From contig NW_003107766.1 of the NCBI RefSeq assembly GCF_000003605.2, positions 1 to 64,000 on the forward strand: a DNA stretch of 64,000 nucleotides, written 5' to 3'. The translations under genes were made by a program, and so were the position numbers. Below the pieces are notes generated by a model. The model worked only from the letters and a program-made list of their open reading frames with translations, did not search any database and was not told the origin of the DNA. The stretch is from Saccoglossus kowalevskii. Lineage: Eukaryota; Hemichordata; Enteropneusta; Harrimaniidae. Positions 42,690-58,328 of this stretch are shown here, piece by piece (the stretch's first letter is position 1; each line of letters starts with the position of its first letter).

Positions 42690-42860
42690 TTTGACACTCA
42701 AAGGGACTGATTCACGTATCATTCAGAATAGACATTTTGAAACTCAAGGGATTGATTCACGTATCATTCAGAAATAGACATTTTAAACTCAAGGATTGAT
42801 TCACGTATCATTCAGATAGACATTTTGACACTCAAGGGATTGATTCACGTATCATTCACG
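42690..42860 (+). repeat. Short indel cluster
   Basis: CTCAAAGGG, CAGAAATAGAC, CATTTTAAACTCAAGGATTG, TTCAGATAGAC and ATTCACGAATAG lie within 170 bp. On both sides the units are regular 45-mers. Confidence 0.82.
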
Positions 42861-43185
42861 AATAGACATTTTGACACTCAAGGGACTGATTCACGTATCA
42901 TTCAGAATGGACATTTTGACACTCAAGGGATTGATTCACGTATCATTCAGAATAGACATTTTGACACTCCAGGGACTGATTCACGTATCATTCAGAATAG
43001 ACATTTTGACACTCAAGGGATTGGTTCACGTATCATTCAGAATAGACATTTTGACACTCAAGGGATTGATTCACGTATCATTGAGAATAGACATTTTGAC
43101 ACTCAAGGGACTGATTCACGTATCATTCAGAATAGACATTTTGACACTCTAGGGACTGATTCACGTATCATTCAGAATAGACATT

Positions 43186-46100
43186 TTGACACTCAAGGGA
43201 TTGGTTCACGTATCATTCAGAATAGACATTTTGACACTCAAGGGATTGGTTCACGTATCATTCAGAATAGACATTTTGACACTCAAGGGATTGGTTCACG
43301 TATCATTCAGAATAGACATTTTGACACTCAAGGGATTGGTTCACGTATCATTCAGAATAGACATTGTGACACTCAAGGGGTTGGTTCACGTATCATTCAG
43401 AATACACATTTTGACACTCAAGGGATTGGTTCACGTATCATTCAGAATAGACATTTTGACACTCAAGGGACTGATTCATGTATCATTCAGAATAGACATT
43501 TTGACACTCAAGGGATTGGTTCACGTATCATTCAGAATACACATTTTGACACTTAAGGGATTGGTTCACGTATCATTTAGAATAGACATTTTGACACTCA
43601 AGGGACTGATTCATGTATCATTCAGAATAGACATTTTGACACTCAAGGGATTGATTCACGTATCATTTAGAATAGACATTTTGACACTCAAGGGACTGAT
43701 TCATGTATCATTCAGAATAGACATTTTGACACTCAAGGGATTGGTTCACGTATCATTCAGAATACACATTTTGACACTTAAGGGATTGGTTCACGTATCA
43801 TTCAGAATAGACACTTTGGCACTCAAAGAATTGGTTCATGTATGATTCAGAATAGACATTTTGACACTTAAGGGATTGGTTCACGTATCATTCAGAATAG
43901 ACACTTTGGCACTCAAAGAATTGGTTCATGTATGATTCAGAATAGACATTTTGACACTCAAGGGATTGATTCGCGTATCATTCAGAATAAACATTTTGAC
44001 ACTCAAGGGATTGGTTCACGTATCATTTAGAATAGACATTTTGACACTCAAGGGATTGGTTCACGTATCATTCAGAATAGACATTTTGACACTCAAGGGA
44101 TTGGTTCACGTATCATTTAGAATAGTCATTTTGACACTCAAGGGATTGGTTCACGTATCATTCAGAATAGACATTTTGACACTCAAGGGATTGATTCACG
44201 TATCATTTAGAATAGACATTTTGACACTCAAGGGATTGGTTCACGTATCATTCAGAATAGACATTTTGACACTCAAGGGATTGGTTCACGTATCATTCAG
44301 AATACACATTTTGACACTTAAGGGATTGGTTCACGTATCATTCAGAATAGACACTTTGGCACTCAAAGAATTGGTTCATGTATGATTCAGAATAGACATT
44401 TTGACACTCAAGGGATTGATTCGCGTATCATTCAGAATAAACATTTTGACACTCAAGGGACTGATTCACGTATCATTCAGAATAGACACTTTGGCACTCA
44501 AGGAATTGGTTCACGTATCATTCAGAAAAGACATTTTGACACTCAAGGGATTGATTCGTGTATCATTCAGAATAAACATTTTGACACTCAAGGGACTGAT
44601 TCACGTATCATTCAGAATAGACATTTTGACACTCAAGGGATTGGTTCACGTATCATTCAGAATAGACATTTTGACACTCAAGGGATTGGTTCACGTATCA
44701 TTCAGAATAGACATTTTGACACTCAAGGGATTGATTCACGTATCATTTAGAATAGACATTTTGACACTCAAGGGATTGGTTCACGTATCATTCAGAATAG
44801 ACATTTTGACACTCAAGGGATTGTTCACGTATCATTTAGAATAGACATTTTGACACTCAAGGGATTGGTTCACGTATCATTCAGAATAGACATTTTGACA
44901 CTCAAGGGATTGGTTCACGTATCATTCAGAATACACATTTTGACACTTAAGGGATTGGTTCACGTATCATTCAGAATAGACACTTTGGTACTCAAAGAAT
45001 TGGTTCATGTATGATTCAGAATAGACATTTTGACACTCAAGGGATTGATTCGCGTATCATTCAGAATAAACATTTTGACACTCAAGGGACTGATTCACGT
45101 ATCATTCAGAATAGACACTTTGGCACTCAAGGAATTGGTTCACGTATCATTCAGAAAAGACATTTTGACACTCAAGGGATTGATTCGTGTATCATTCAGA
45201 ATAAACATTTTGACACTGAAGGGACTGATTCACGTATCATTCAGAATAGACATTTTGACACTCAAGGGATTGGTTCACGTATCATTCAGAATAGACATTT
45301 TGAAACTCAGGGGATTGATTCGCGCAGCATTCAGAATAGACATTTTGACACTCAAGGGACTGATTCACGTATCATTCAGAATAGACATTTTGACAATCAA
45401 TGGACTGATTCACGTATCATTCAGAATATACATTTTGACACTCAAGGGATTGATTCAAGTATCATTCAGAATAGACATTTTGACACTCAATGGACTGATT
45501 CACGTATCATTCAGAATATACATTTTGACACTCAAGGGATTGATTCAAGTATCATTCAGAATAGACATTTTGACACTCAAGGGATTGGTTCACGTATCAT
45601 TCAGAATAGACATTTTGACACTCAAGTGATTGATTCACGTATCATTCAGAATAGACATTTTGACACTCAAGGGGATGGTTCACGTATCATTCAGAATACA
45701 CATTTTGACACTCAAGGGATTGGTTCACGTATCATTCAGAATAGACATTTTGACACTCAATGGACTGATTCACGTATCATTCAGAATAGACACTTTGGCA
45801 CTCAAGGAATTGGTTCACGTATCATTCAGAATAAACATTTTGACACTCAAGGGACTGATTCACGTATCATTCAGAATAGACACTTTGGCACTCAAGGAAT
45901 TGGTTCACGTATCATTCAGAAAAGACATTTTGACACTCAAGGGATTGATTCGTGTATCATTCAGAATAAACATTTTGACACTCAAGGGACTGATTCACGT
46001 ATCATTCAGAATAGACATGTTGACACTCAAGGGATTGGTTCACGTATCATTCAGAATAGACATTTTGAAACTCAGGGGATTGATTCGCGCTGCATTCAGA

Positions 46101-46499
46101 ATAGACATTTTGACACTCAAGGGACTGATTCACGTATCATTCAGAATAGACATTTTGACAATCAATGGACTGATTCACGTATCATTCAGAATACACATTT
46201 TGACACTTAAGGGATTGGTTCACGTATCTTTTAGAATAGACATTTTGACACTCAAGGGACTGATTCATGTATCATTCAGAATAGACATTTTGACACTCAA
46301 GGGATTGATTCACGTATCATTTAGAATAGACATTTTGACACTCAAGGGACTGATTCATGTATCATTCAGAATAGACATTTTGACACTCAAGGGATTGGTT
46401 CACGTATCATTCAGAATACACATTTTGACACTTAAGGGATTGGTTCACGTATCATTCAGAATAGACACTTTGGCACTCAAAGAATTGGTTCATGTATGA
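43186..46499 (+). repeat. Region dense in GTATGATTCAG-family higher-order units
   Basis: The end marker occurs five times here, spaced about 90, 450, 629 and 1,485 bp. The 629-bp gap is 14 monomers less 1 bp, explained by a G lost in GGGATTGTTCACG near 44,821. The 90-bp spacing is a two-monomer duplication of CACTTAAGGG plus GACACTTTGGCACTC. Variable multiples of 45 show that the higher-order length is not fixed, as expected where unequal exchange is still acting. Confidence 0.82.
45030..45797 (+). repeat. 0.77-kb duplicate (partner 33,838-34,605)
   Basis: This is the partner of the 33.8-kb block. A partial third copy follows immediately (about 45,830-46,190). It repeats AATAAACAT, CACTTTGGCACTC, AGAAAAGAC, GATTCGTGTATC and GACAATCAATGG, with CGCGCTGC in place of CGCGCAGC near 46,087. 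Confidence 0.84.
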
Positions 46500-49165
46500 T
46501 TCAGAATAGACATTTTGACACTCAAGGGATTGATTCGCGTATCATTCAGAATAAACATTTTGACACTCAAGGGACTGATTCACGTATCATTCAGAATAGA
46601 CATTTTGACACTCAAGGGATTGATTCACGTATCATTCAGAATAAACATTTTGACACTCAAGGGATTGGTTCACGTATCATTTAGAATAGACATTTTGACA
46701 CTCAAGGGATTGGTTCACGTATCATTCAGAATAGACATTTTGACACTCAAGGGATTGGTTCACGTATCATTCAGAATAGACATTTTGACACTCAAGGGAT
46801 TGATTCACGTATCATTCAGAATAGACATTTTGACACTCTAGGGATTGGTTCACGTATCATTCAGAATAGACATTTTGACACTCAAGGGGTTGGTTCACGT
46901 ATCATTCAGAATACACATTTTGACACTCAAGGGATTGGTTCACGTATCATTCAGAATAGACATTTTGACACTCAATGGACTGATTCACGTATCATTCAGA
47001 ATAGACACTTTGGCACTCAAGGAATTGGTTCACGTATCATTCAGAATAGACATTTTGACACTCAAGGGATTGGTTCACGTATCATTCAGAATAGACATTT
47101 TGACACTCAATGGACTGATTCACGTATCATTCAGAATAGACATTTTGACTCTCAAGGGACTTCATTCAGAATATACATTTTGACACTCAAGGGATTGATT
47201 CAAGTATCATTCAGAATAGACATTTTGACACTCAAGGGATTGGTTCACGTATCATTCAGAATAGACATTTTGACACTCAAGGGACTGATTCACGTATCAT
47301 TCACAATAGACATTTTGACACTCAAAGGGATTGGTTCACGTATCATTCAGAATAGACATTTTGACACTAAAGGGACTGATTCACGTATCATTCAGAATAG
47401 ACATTTTGACACTCAAGGGACTGATTCATGTATCATTCAGAATAGACATTTTTTTGACACTCAAGGGATTGGTTCACGTATCATTCAGAATAGACATTTT
47501 GACACTCAAGGGATTGGTTCACGTATCATTCAGAATAGACATTTTGACACTCAACGGACTGATTCGCGTATCATTTAGAATAGACATTTTGACACTCAAG
47601 GGATTGGTTCACGTATCATTCAGAATAGACATTTTGACACTCAAGGGATTGATTCACGTATCATTCAGAATAGACATTTTGACACTCAAGGGATTGGTTC
47701 ACGTATCATTCAGAATAATCATTTTGACACTCATGGGACTGATTCGCGTATCATTCAGAAAAGACATTTTGACACTCAAGGGACTGATTCACGTATCATT
47801 CAGAATAGACATTTTGACACTCAAGCGTTTGAGTCACGTATCATTCAAAATAGACATTTTGACACTCAAGGGATTGGTTCACGTATCATTCAGAATAGGC
47901 ATTTTGACACTCAAGGGATTGGTTCACGTATCATTCAGAATAGACATTTTGACACTAAAGGGACTGATTCACGTATCATTCAGAATACACATTTTGACAC
48001 TCAAGGGACTGATTCATGTATCATTCAGAATAGACATTTTTTTGACACTCAAGGGATTGATTCACGTATCATTCAGAATAGACATTTTGACACTCAAGGG
48101 ATTGGTTCACGTATCATTCAGAATAGACATTTTGACACTCAAGGGATTGATTCAAGTATCATTCAGAATAGACATTTTGACACTCAGGGGATTTATTCAA
48201 GTATCATTCAGAATAGACATTTTGACACTCTAGAGACTGATTCACGTATCATTCAGAATAGACATTTTGACACTCAGGGGATTGATTCACGTATCATTCA
48301 GAATATACATTTTGACACTCAAGGGACTGATTCGCGTATCATTCAGAATAGACATTTTGACACTCAAGGGATTGGTTCACGTATCATTCAGAATAGACAT
48401 TTTGACACTCAGGGGATTGATTCACGTATCATTCAGAATATACATTTTGACACTCAAGGGATTGGTTCACGTATCATTCAGAATAATCATTTTGACACTC
48501 AAGGGACTGATTCGCGTATCATTCAGAAAAGACATTTTGACACTCAAGGGACTGATTCACGTATCATTCAGAATAGACATTTTGACACTCAAGCGTTTGA
48601 GTCACGTATCATTCAAAATAGACATTTTGACACTCAAGGGATTGGTTCACGTATCATTCAGAATAGACACTTGACACTCAAAGAATTGATTCATGTATCA
48701 TTCAGAATAAACATTTTGACACTCAAGGGACTGATTCGCGTATCATTCAGAATACACATTTTGACACTCAAGGGATTGGTTCATGTATCATTCAGAATAG
48801 ACATTTTGACACTCAAGGGACTGATTCACGTATCATTCAGAATAGACATTTTGACACTCAAGGGACTGATTCATGTATCATTCACAATAGACATTTTGAC
48901 ACTCAAGGGACTGATTCACGTATCATTCAGAATAGACATTTTGACACTCAAGGGACTGATTCACGTATCATTCAGAATAGACATTTTGACACTCAAGAGA
49001 TTGGTTCACGTATCATTCACAATAGACATTTTGACACTCAAGGGACTGATTCACGTATCATTCAGAATAGACATTTTGACACTCAAGGGACTGATTCTCG
49101 TATCATTCAGAATAGACATTTTGACACTCTAGGGACTGATTCACGTATCATTCAGAATAGACATT

Positions 49166-49897
49166 TTGACATTCAAGGGATTGGTTCACGTAATATTCAG
49201 AATAGACATTTTGACACTCAAGGGACTGATTCACGTATCATTCAGAATATACATTTTGACACTCAAGGGACTGATTCACGTATCATTCAGAATAGACATT
49301 TTGACACTCAGTCGATTTATTCAAGTATCATTCAGAATAGACATTTTGACAATCTGGAGACTGATTCACGTATCATTCAGAATAGACATTTTGACACTCA
49401 AGGGGTTGGTTCACATATCATTCAGAATCTACATTTTGACCCTCAAGGGATTGATTCAAGTATCATTCAGAATAGACATTTTGACACTCAAGGGATTGGT
49501 TCACGTATCATTCAGAATAGACATTTTGACACTCAAGGGATTGATTCACGTATCATTCAGAATAGACATTTTGACACTCAAGGGATTGGTTCACGTATCA
49601 TTCAGAATAGACATTTTGACACTCAAGGGATTGGTTCACGTATCATTCAGAATAGACATTTTGACACTCAAGGGACTGATTCACGTATCATTCAGAATAG
49701 ACATTTTGACACTCAAGGGACTGATTCACGTATCATTCAGAATAGACATTTTGACACTCAAGAGATTGGTTCACGTATCATTCACAATAGACATTTTGAC
49801 ACTCAAGGGACTGATTCACGTATCATTCACAATAGACATTTTGACACTCAAGGGACTGATTCACGTGTCATTCAGAATAGACATTTTGACACTCTAG
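49166..49897 (+). repeat. 0.7-kb block, copy at 49 kb
   Basis: This copy has a CACATATC monomer just before AATCTACAT, and CAAGTATC where two sister copies have CAAGTGTC. It is followed at 49,909 by a CGAAAATTC monomer, as in the 3-kb and 26-kb copies, so the block extends as a larger module through about 50.6 kb. Confidence 0.84.
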
Positions 49898-52676
49898 GGA
49901 CTGATTCACGAAAATTCAGAATAGACATTTTGACATTCAAGGGATTGGTTCACGTATCATTCAGAATAGACATTTTGACACTCAAGGGACTGATTCACGT
50001 ATCATTCAGAATATACATTTTGACACTCAAGGGACTGATTCACGTATCATTCAGTATAGACATTTTGACACTCAGGGGATTTATTCACGTATCATTCAGA
50101 ATAGACATTTTGACACTCAAGGGACTGATTCACGTATTATTCAGAATAGACATTTTGACACTCAAGGGACTGATTCGCGTATCATTCAGAATAGACATTT
50201 TGACACTCAACGGACTGATTCGCGTATCATTTAGAATATACATTTTGACACTCAAGGGATTGGTTCACGTATCATTCAGAATAGACATTTTGACACTCAA
50301 GGGACTGATTCACGTATCATTCAGAATAGACATTTTGACACTCAAAGGATTGGTTCACGTATCATTCAGAATAATCATTTTGACACTCAAGGGACTGATT
50401 CGCGTATCATTCAGAAAAGACATTTTGACACTCAAGGGACTGATTCACGTATCATTCAGAATAGACATTTTGACACTCAAGCGACTGATTCACGTATCAT
50501 TCAAAATAGACATTTTGACACTCAAGGGATTGGTTCACGTATCATTCAGAATAGACATTTTGACACTCAAGGGATTGGTTCACGTATCATTCAGAATAGA
50601 CATTTTGACACTCAAGGGACTGATTCACGTATCATTCAGAATAGACATTTTGACACTCAAGCGACTGATTCACGTATCATTCAAAATAGACATTTTGACA
50701 CTCAAGGGATTGGTTCACGTATCATTCAGAATAGACATTTTGACACTCAAGGGATTGGTTCACGTATCATTCAGAATAGACATTTTGACACTCAAGGGAC
50801 TGATTCACGTATCATTCAGAATAGACATTTTGACACTCAGGGGACTGATTCACGTATCATTCAGAATAGACATTTTGACACTCTAGGGACTGATTCACGA
50901 AAATTCAGAATAGACATTTTGACATTCAAGGGATTGGTTCACGTATCATTCAGAATAGACATTTTGACACTCAAGGGACTGATTCACGTATCATTCAGAA
51001 TATACATTTTGACACTCAAGGGAGTGATTCACGTATCATTTAAAATAGACATTTTGACACTCAAGGGACTGATTCACGTATCATTCAGTATAGACATTTT
51101 GACACTCAGGGGATTATTCACGTATCATTCAGAATAGACATTTTGACACTCAAGGGACTGATTCACGTATTATTCAGAATAGACATTTGACACTCAAGGG
51201 ACTGATTCGCGTATCATTCAGAATAAACATTTTGACACTCAAGGGACTGATTCGCGTATCATTTAGAATAGACATTTTGACACTCAAGGGATTGGTTCAC
51301 GTATCATTCAGAATAGACATTTTGACACTCAAGGGACTGATTCACGTATCATTCAGAATAGACATTTTGACACTCAAGGGATTGGTTCACGTATCATTCA
51401 GAAAAGACATTTTGACACTCAAGCGACTGATTCACGTATTATTAAAAATAGACATTTTGACACTCAAGGGATTGGTTCACGTATCATTCAGAATAGACAT
51501 TTTGACACTCAAGGGATTGGTTCACGTATCATTCAGAATAGACATTTTGACACTCAAGGGACTGATTCACGTATCATTCAGAATAGACATTTTGACACTC
51601 AAGGGACTGATTCACGAAAATTCAGAATAGACATTTTGACATTCAAGGGATTGGTTCACGTATCATTCAGAATAGTCATTTTGACACTCAAGGGACTGAT
51701 TCACGTATCATTCAGAATAGACATTTTGACACTCAAGAGGTTGGTTCACGTATCATTCACAATAGACATTTTGACATTCAAGGGACTGATTCACGTATCA
51801 TTCAGAATAGACATTTTGACACTCAAGTGATTGATTCACGTATCATTCAGAATAGACATTTTGACACTCAAGGGACTGATTCACGTATCATTCAGAATAG
51901 ACATTTTGACACTCAAGAGATTGGTTCACGTATCATACACAATAGACATTTTGACATTCAAAGGATTGGTTCACATATCATTCAGAATAGACATTTTGAC
52001 ACTCAAGGGACTGATTCACGTATCATTCAGAATATACATTTTGACACTCAATGGACTGATTCACGTATCATTCAGAATAGACATTTTGACACTCAGGGGA
52101 TTTATTCAAGTATCATTCAGAATAGACATTTTGACACTCTAGAGACTGATTCACGTATCATTCAGAATAGACATTTTGACACTCAAGGGACTGATTCACG
52201 TATCATTCAGAATAGACATTTTGACACTCAAGGGATTGGTTCACGTATCATTCAGAATAATCATTTTGACACTCAAGGGACTGATTCACGTATCATTCAG
52301 AATAGACATTTTGACACTCAATGGACTGATTCACGTATCATTCAGAATATTCATTTTGACACTCAAGGGACTTCATTCAGAATATACATTTTGACACTCA
52401 AGGGATTGATTCAAGTATCATTCAGAATAGACATTTTGACACTCAAGGGATTGGTTCACGTATCATTCAGAATAGACATTTTGACACTCAAGGGATTGAT
52501 TCAAGTATCATTCAGAATAGACATTTTGACACTCAAGGGATTGGTTCACGTATCATTCAGAAAAAGACATTTTGACACTCAAGGGATTGATTCACGTATC
52601 ATTCAGAATAGACATTTTGACACTCAAGGGATTGGTTCACGTATCATTCAGAATAGACATTTTGACACTCTAGGGA

Positions 52677-53370
52677 TTGGTTCACGTATCATTCAGAATA
52701 GACATTTTGACACTCAAGGGGTTGGTTCACGTATCATTCAGAACAGACATTTTGACACTCAATGGACTGATTCACGTATCATTCAGAATATTCATTTTGA
52801 CACTCAAGGGATTGATTCAAGTATCATTCAGAATAGACATTTTGACACTCAAGGGATTGGTTCACGTATCATTCAGAATAGACATTTTGACACTCAAGGG
52901 ATTGATTCACGTATCATTCAGAATAGACATTTTGACACTCAAGGGATTGGTTCACGTATCATTCAGAATAGACATTTTGACACTCAGGTGATTGGTTCAC
53001 GTATCATTCAGAATAGACATTTTGACACTCAAGGGACTGATTCACGTATCATTCAGAATAGACATTTTGACACTCAAGGGGTTGGTTCACGTATCATTCA
53101 CAATAGACATTTTGACACTCTAGGGATTGGTTCACGTATCATTCAGAATAGACATTTTGACACTCAAGGGGTTGGTTCACGTATCATTCAGAATAGACAT
53201 TTTGACACTCTAGGGATTGGTTCACGTATCATTCAGAATAGACATTTTGACACTCAAGGGGTTGGTTCACGTATCATTCAGAACAGACATTTTGACACTC
53301 AATGGACTGATTCACGTATCATTCAGAATATTCATTTTGACACTCAAGGGATTGATTCAAGTATCATTCA
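52677..53370 (+). repeat. 0.7-kb block, copy at 52.7 kb
   Basis: This is the middle copy of the 8.5, 52.7 and 60.1 kb set. It runs about one unit further than the 60-kb copy before diverging at AATATACATT near 53,370. It sits directly upstream of a CTCTAGAGACTG unit that opens a partial copy of the 722-bp higher-order repeat. Confidence 0.83.
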
Positions 53371-54688
53371 GAATATACATTTTGACACTCAAGGGATTGA
53401 TTCACGTATCATTCAGAATAGACATTTTGACACTCTAGAGACTGATTCACGTATCATTCAGAATAGACATTTTGACTCACAAGGGACTGATTCACCTATC
53501 ATTCAGAATAGACATTTTGACACACAAGGGACTGATTCACGTATCATTCAGAATAGACATTTTAACACTCAAGGGACTGATTCATGTATCATTCAGAATA
53601 GACATTTTTTGACACTCAACGGACTGATTCACGTATCATTCAGAATAGATATTTTGACACTCAAGGGACTGATTCACGTGTCATTCAGAATAGACATTTT
53701 GACACTCAAGGGATTGATTCAAGTATCATTCAGAATAGACATTTTGACACTCAAGGGATTGGTTCACGTATCATTCAGAATAGACATTTTGACACTCAAG
53801 GGATTGATTCAAGTATCATTCAGAATAGACATTTTGACACTCAAGGGATTGGTTCACGTATCATTCAGAATAGACATTTTGACACTCAAGGGATTGATTC
53901 ACGTATCATTCAGAATAGACATTTTGACACTCAAGTGATTGGTTCACGTATCATTCTGAATAGACATTTTGACACTCAAGGGACTGATTCACGTATCATT
54001 CAGAATAGACATTTTGACACTCAAGGGACTGATTCACGTATCATTCAGAATAGACATTTTGACACTCAAGAGATTGGTTCACGTATCATTCACAATAGAC
54101 ATTTTGACATTCAAAGGATTGGTTCACATATCATTCAGAATAGACATTTTGACACTCAAGGGACTGATTCACGTATCATTCAGAATATACATTTTGACAC
54201 TCAAGGAATTGGTTCACGTATCATTCAGAATATACATTTTGACACTCAAGGGATTGATTCACGTATCATTCAGAATATACATTTTGACACTCAAGGGATT
54301 GGTTCACGTATCATTCAGAATAGACATTTTGACACTCAAGGGATTGATTCACGTATCATTCAGAATACACATTTTGACACTCAAGGGATTGGTTCATGTA
54401 TCATTCACAATAGACATTTTGACACTCAAGGGACTGATTCACGTATCATTCAGAATAGACATTTTGACACTCAAGGGACTGATTCACGTATCATTCAGAA
54501 TAGACATTTTGACACTCAAGAGATTGGTTCACGTATCATTCACAATAGACATTTTGACACTCAAGGGACTGATTCACGTATCATTCAGAATAGACATTTT
54601 GACACTCAAGGGACTGATTCTCGTATCATTCAGAATAGACATTTTGACACTCTAGGGACTGATTCACGTATCATTCAGAATAGACATT

Positions 54689-55195
54689 TTGACATTCAAG
54701 GGATTGGTTCACGTAATATTCAGAATAGACATTTTGACACTCAAGGGACTGATTCACGTATCATTCAGAATATACATTTTGACACTCAAGGGACTTATTC
54801 ACGTATCATTCAGAATAGACATTTTGACACTCAGTCGATTTATTCAAGTATCATTCAGAATAGACATTTTGACAATCTGGAGACTGATTCACGTATCATT
54901 CAGAATAGACATTTTGACACTCAAGGGGTTGGTTCACGTATCATTCAGAATCTACATTTTGACCCTCAAGGGATTGATTCAAGTGTCATTCAGAATAGAC
55001 ATTTTGACACTCAAGGGATTGGTTCACGTATCATTCAGAATAGACATTTTGACACTCAATGGATTGATTCACGTATCATTCAGAATAGACATTTTGACAC
55101 TCAAGGGATTGGTTCACGTATCATTGAGAATAGACATTTTGACACTCAAGGGATTGGTTCACGTATCATTCAGAATAGACATTTTGACACTCAAA
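54689..55195 (+). repeat. 0.5-kb block, copy at 55 kb
   Basis: This copy shares the CACGTAATATTC, TCAGTCGATTTATTC and AATCTACAT markers. It diverges with CAATGGATTGATTC at about 55,060, ATCATTGAGAATAG near 55,124 and an extra A in CTCAAAGGGACTG at about 55,193. It is shorter than its sisters and ends close to a CGAAAATTC monomer at 55,388. Confidence 0.82.
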
Positions 55196-55644
55196 GGGAC
55201 TGATTCACGTATCATTCAGAATAGGCATTTTGACACTCAAGGGACTGATTCACGTATCATTCAGAATAGACATTTTGACACTCAAGAGATTGGTTCACGT
55301 ATCATTCACAATAGACATTTTGACACTCAAGGGACTGATTCACGTATCATTCAGAATAGACATTTTGACACTCAAGGGACTGATTCACGAAAATTCAGAA
55401 TAGACATTTTGACATTCAAGGGATTGGTTCACGTATCATTCAGAATAGACATTTTGACACTCAAGAGGTTGGTTCACGTATCATTCACAATAGACATTTT
55501 GACATTCAAGGGATTGGTTCACATATCATTCAGAATAGACATTTTGACACTCAAGGGACTGATTCACGTATCATTCAGAATATACATTTTGACACTCAAG
55601 GGATTTATTCAAGTATCATTCAGAATAGACATTTTGACACTCTA

Positions 55645-56990
55645 GAGACTGATTCACGTATCATTCAGAATAGACATTTTGACTCACAAGGGACTGATTC
55701 ACCTAACATTCAGAATAGACATTTTGACACACAAGGGACTGATTCACGTATCATTCAGAATAGACATTTTGACACTCAAGGGACTGATTCATGTATCATT
55801 CAGAATAGACATTTTTTGACACTCAACGGACTGATTCACGTATCATTCAGAATAGATATTTTGACACTCAAGGGACTGATTCACGTGTCTTTCAGAATAG
55901 ACATTTTGACACTCAAGGGATTGATTCAAGTATCATTCAGAATAGACATTTTGACACTCAAGGGATTGGTTCACGTATCATTCAGAATAGACATTTTGAC
56001 ACTCAAGGGATTGATTCAAGTATCATTCAGAATAGACATTTTGACACTCAAGGGATTGGTTCACGTATCATTCAGAATAGACATTTTGACACTCAAGGGA
56101 TTGATTCACGTATCATTCAGAATAGACATTTTGACACTCAAGGGGTTGGTTCACGTATCATTCAGAACAGACATTTTGACACTCAATGGACTGATTCACG
56201 TATCATTCAGAATATTCATTTTGACACTCAAGGGATTGATTCAAGTATCATTCAGAATAGACATTTTGACACTCAAGGGATTGGTTCACGTATCATTCAG
56301 AATATACATTTTGACACTCAAGGGATTGATTCACGTATCATTCAGAATAGACATTTTGACACTCTAGAGACTGATTCACGTATCATTCAGAATAGACATT
56401 TTGACTCACAAGGGACTGATTCACCTATCATTCAGAATAGACATTTTGACACACAAGGGACTGATTCACGTATCATTCAGAATAGACATTTTGACACTCA
56501 AGGGACTGATTCATGTATCATTCAGAATAGACATTTTTTGACACTCAACGGACTGATTCACGTATCATTCAGAATAGATATTTTGACACTCAAGGGACTG
56601 ATTCACGTGTCATTCAGAATAGACATTTTGACACTCAAGGGATTGATTCAAGTATCATTCAGAATAGACATTTTGACACTCAAGGGATTGGTTCACGTAT
56701 CATTCAGAATAGACATTTTGACACTCAAGGGATTGATTCAAGTATCATTCAGAACAGACATTTTGACACTCAAGGGATTGGTTCACGTATCATTCAGAAT
56801 AGACATTTTGACACTCAAGGGATTGATTCACGTATCATTCAGAATAGACATTTTGACACTCAAGGGGTTGGTTCACGTATCATTCAGAACAGACATTTTG
56901 ACACTCAATGGACTGATTCACGTATCATTCAGAATATTCATTTTGACACTCAAGGGATTGATTCAAGTATCATTCAGAATAGACATTTGA
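55645..56990 (+). repeat. Two tandem copies of a 722-bp higher-order repeat
   Basis: GACTCACAAGGG recurs at 55,681 and 56,403 (722 bp, that is 16 monomers plus 2 bp). The 2 bp come from one T6 monomer (CATTTTTTGACACTC followed by AACGG) present in each copy, near 55,812 and 56,534. Shared order: CTCTAGAGACTG, GACTCACAAGG with CACCTA, CACACAAGG, TCATGTATC, the T6 unit, GATATTTTG, CACGTGTC, then CAAGTATC and CACGTATC alternation, AACAGACAT, AATATTCAT. A partial copy lies at 53,420-53,934 and another starts at about 63,320. Confidence 0.89.
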
Positions 56991-57127
56991 CACTCAAGGG
57001 ATTAGTTCACGTATCATTCAGAATAGATATTTGACACTCAAGGGATTGATTCACGTATCATTCAGAATAGACATTTTGACACTCAAGGGGTTGGTTCACG
57101 TATCATTCAGAACAGACATTTTGACAC

Positions 57128-58328
57128 TCAAGGGATTGATTCACGTATCATTCAGAATAGACATTTTGAAACTCAGGGGATTGATTCGCGCAGCATTCAG
57201 AATAGACATTTTGACACTCAAGGGATTGATTCACGTATCATTCAGAATACACATTTTGACACTCAAGGGATTGGTTCACGTATCATTCAGAATAGACATT
57301 TTGACACTCAAGGGATTGGTTCACGTATCATTCAGAATAGACATTTTGACACTAAAGGGACTGATTCACGTATCATTCAGAATAGACATTTTGACACTCA
57401 ATGGACTGATTCACGTATCATTCAGAATATACATTTTGACACTCAAGGGATTGATTCAAGTATCATTCAGAATAGACATTTTGACACTCAAGGGATTGGT
57501 TCACGTATCATTCAGAATAGACATTTTGACACTCAAGGGATTGATTCAAGTATCATTCAGAATAGACATTTTGACACTCAAGGGATTGGTTCACGTATCA
57601 TTCAGAATAGACATTTTGACACACAAGGGATTGATTCACGTATCATTCAGAATACACATTTTGACACTCAAGGGATTGGTTCACGTATCATTCAGAGTAG
57701 ACATTTTGACACTCAATGAACTGATTCACATATCATTCAGAATAGACACTTTGGCACTCAAGGAATTGGTTCACGTATCATTCAGAATAGACATTTTGAC
57801 ACTCAGGGATTGGTTCACGTATCATTCAGAATAGACATTTTGAAACTCAAGGGATTGATTCACGTATCATTCAGAATAAACATTTTGACACTCAAGGGAC
57901 TGATTCACGTATCATTCAGAATAGACACTTTGGCACTCAAAGAATTGGTTCACGTATCATTCAGAATAAACATTTTGACACTCAAGGGACTGATTCACGT
58001 ATCATTCAGAATTGACACTTTGACACTCAAGGGATTGGTTCACGTATCATTCAGAATAGACACTTTGACACTCAAGGGATTGATTCGCGTATCATTCAGA
58101 ATAAATATTTTGACACTCAAGGAATGTGTTCACGTATCATTCAGAATAGACATTTCGACACTGAAGGGATTGATTGATTCGCGTATCATTCAGAATAAAC
58201 ATTTTGACACTCAAGGGACTGATTCACGTATCATTCAGAATAGACATTTTGACACTCAAGGGACTGATTCACGTATCATTCAGAATAGACATATTGACAC
58301 TCAAGGGATTGGTTCACGTATCATTCAG
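57128..58328 (+). repeat. 1.2-kb segmental duplicate (partner about 21,720-22,920)
   Basis: This is the distal copy of the 35,408-bp-offset pair. It carries the same GATT insertion and the same order of marker monomers. It differs by CACACAAGG near 57,622, by CATTCAG in place of CACTCAG near 57,780, and by GACATTTCGACAC near 58,155. Upstream the sequence differs (AACAGACAT near 57,114), which sets the left edge. Confidence 0.87.
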
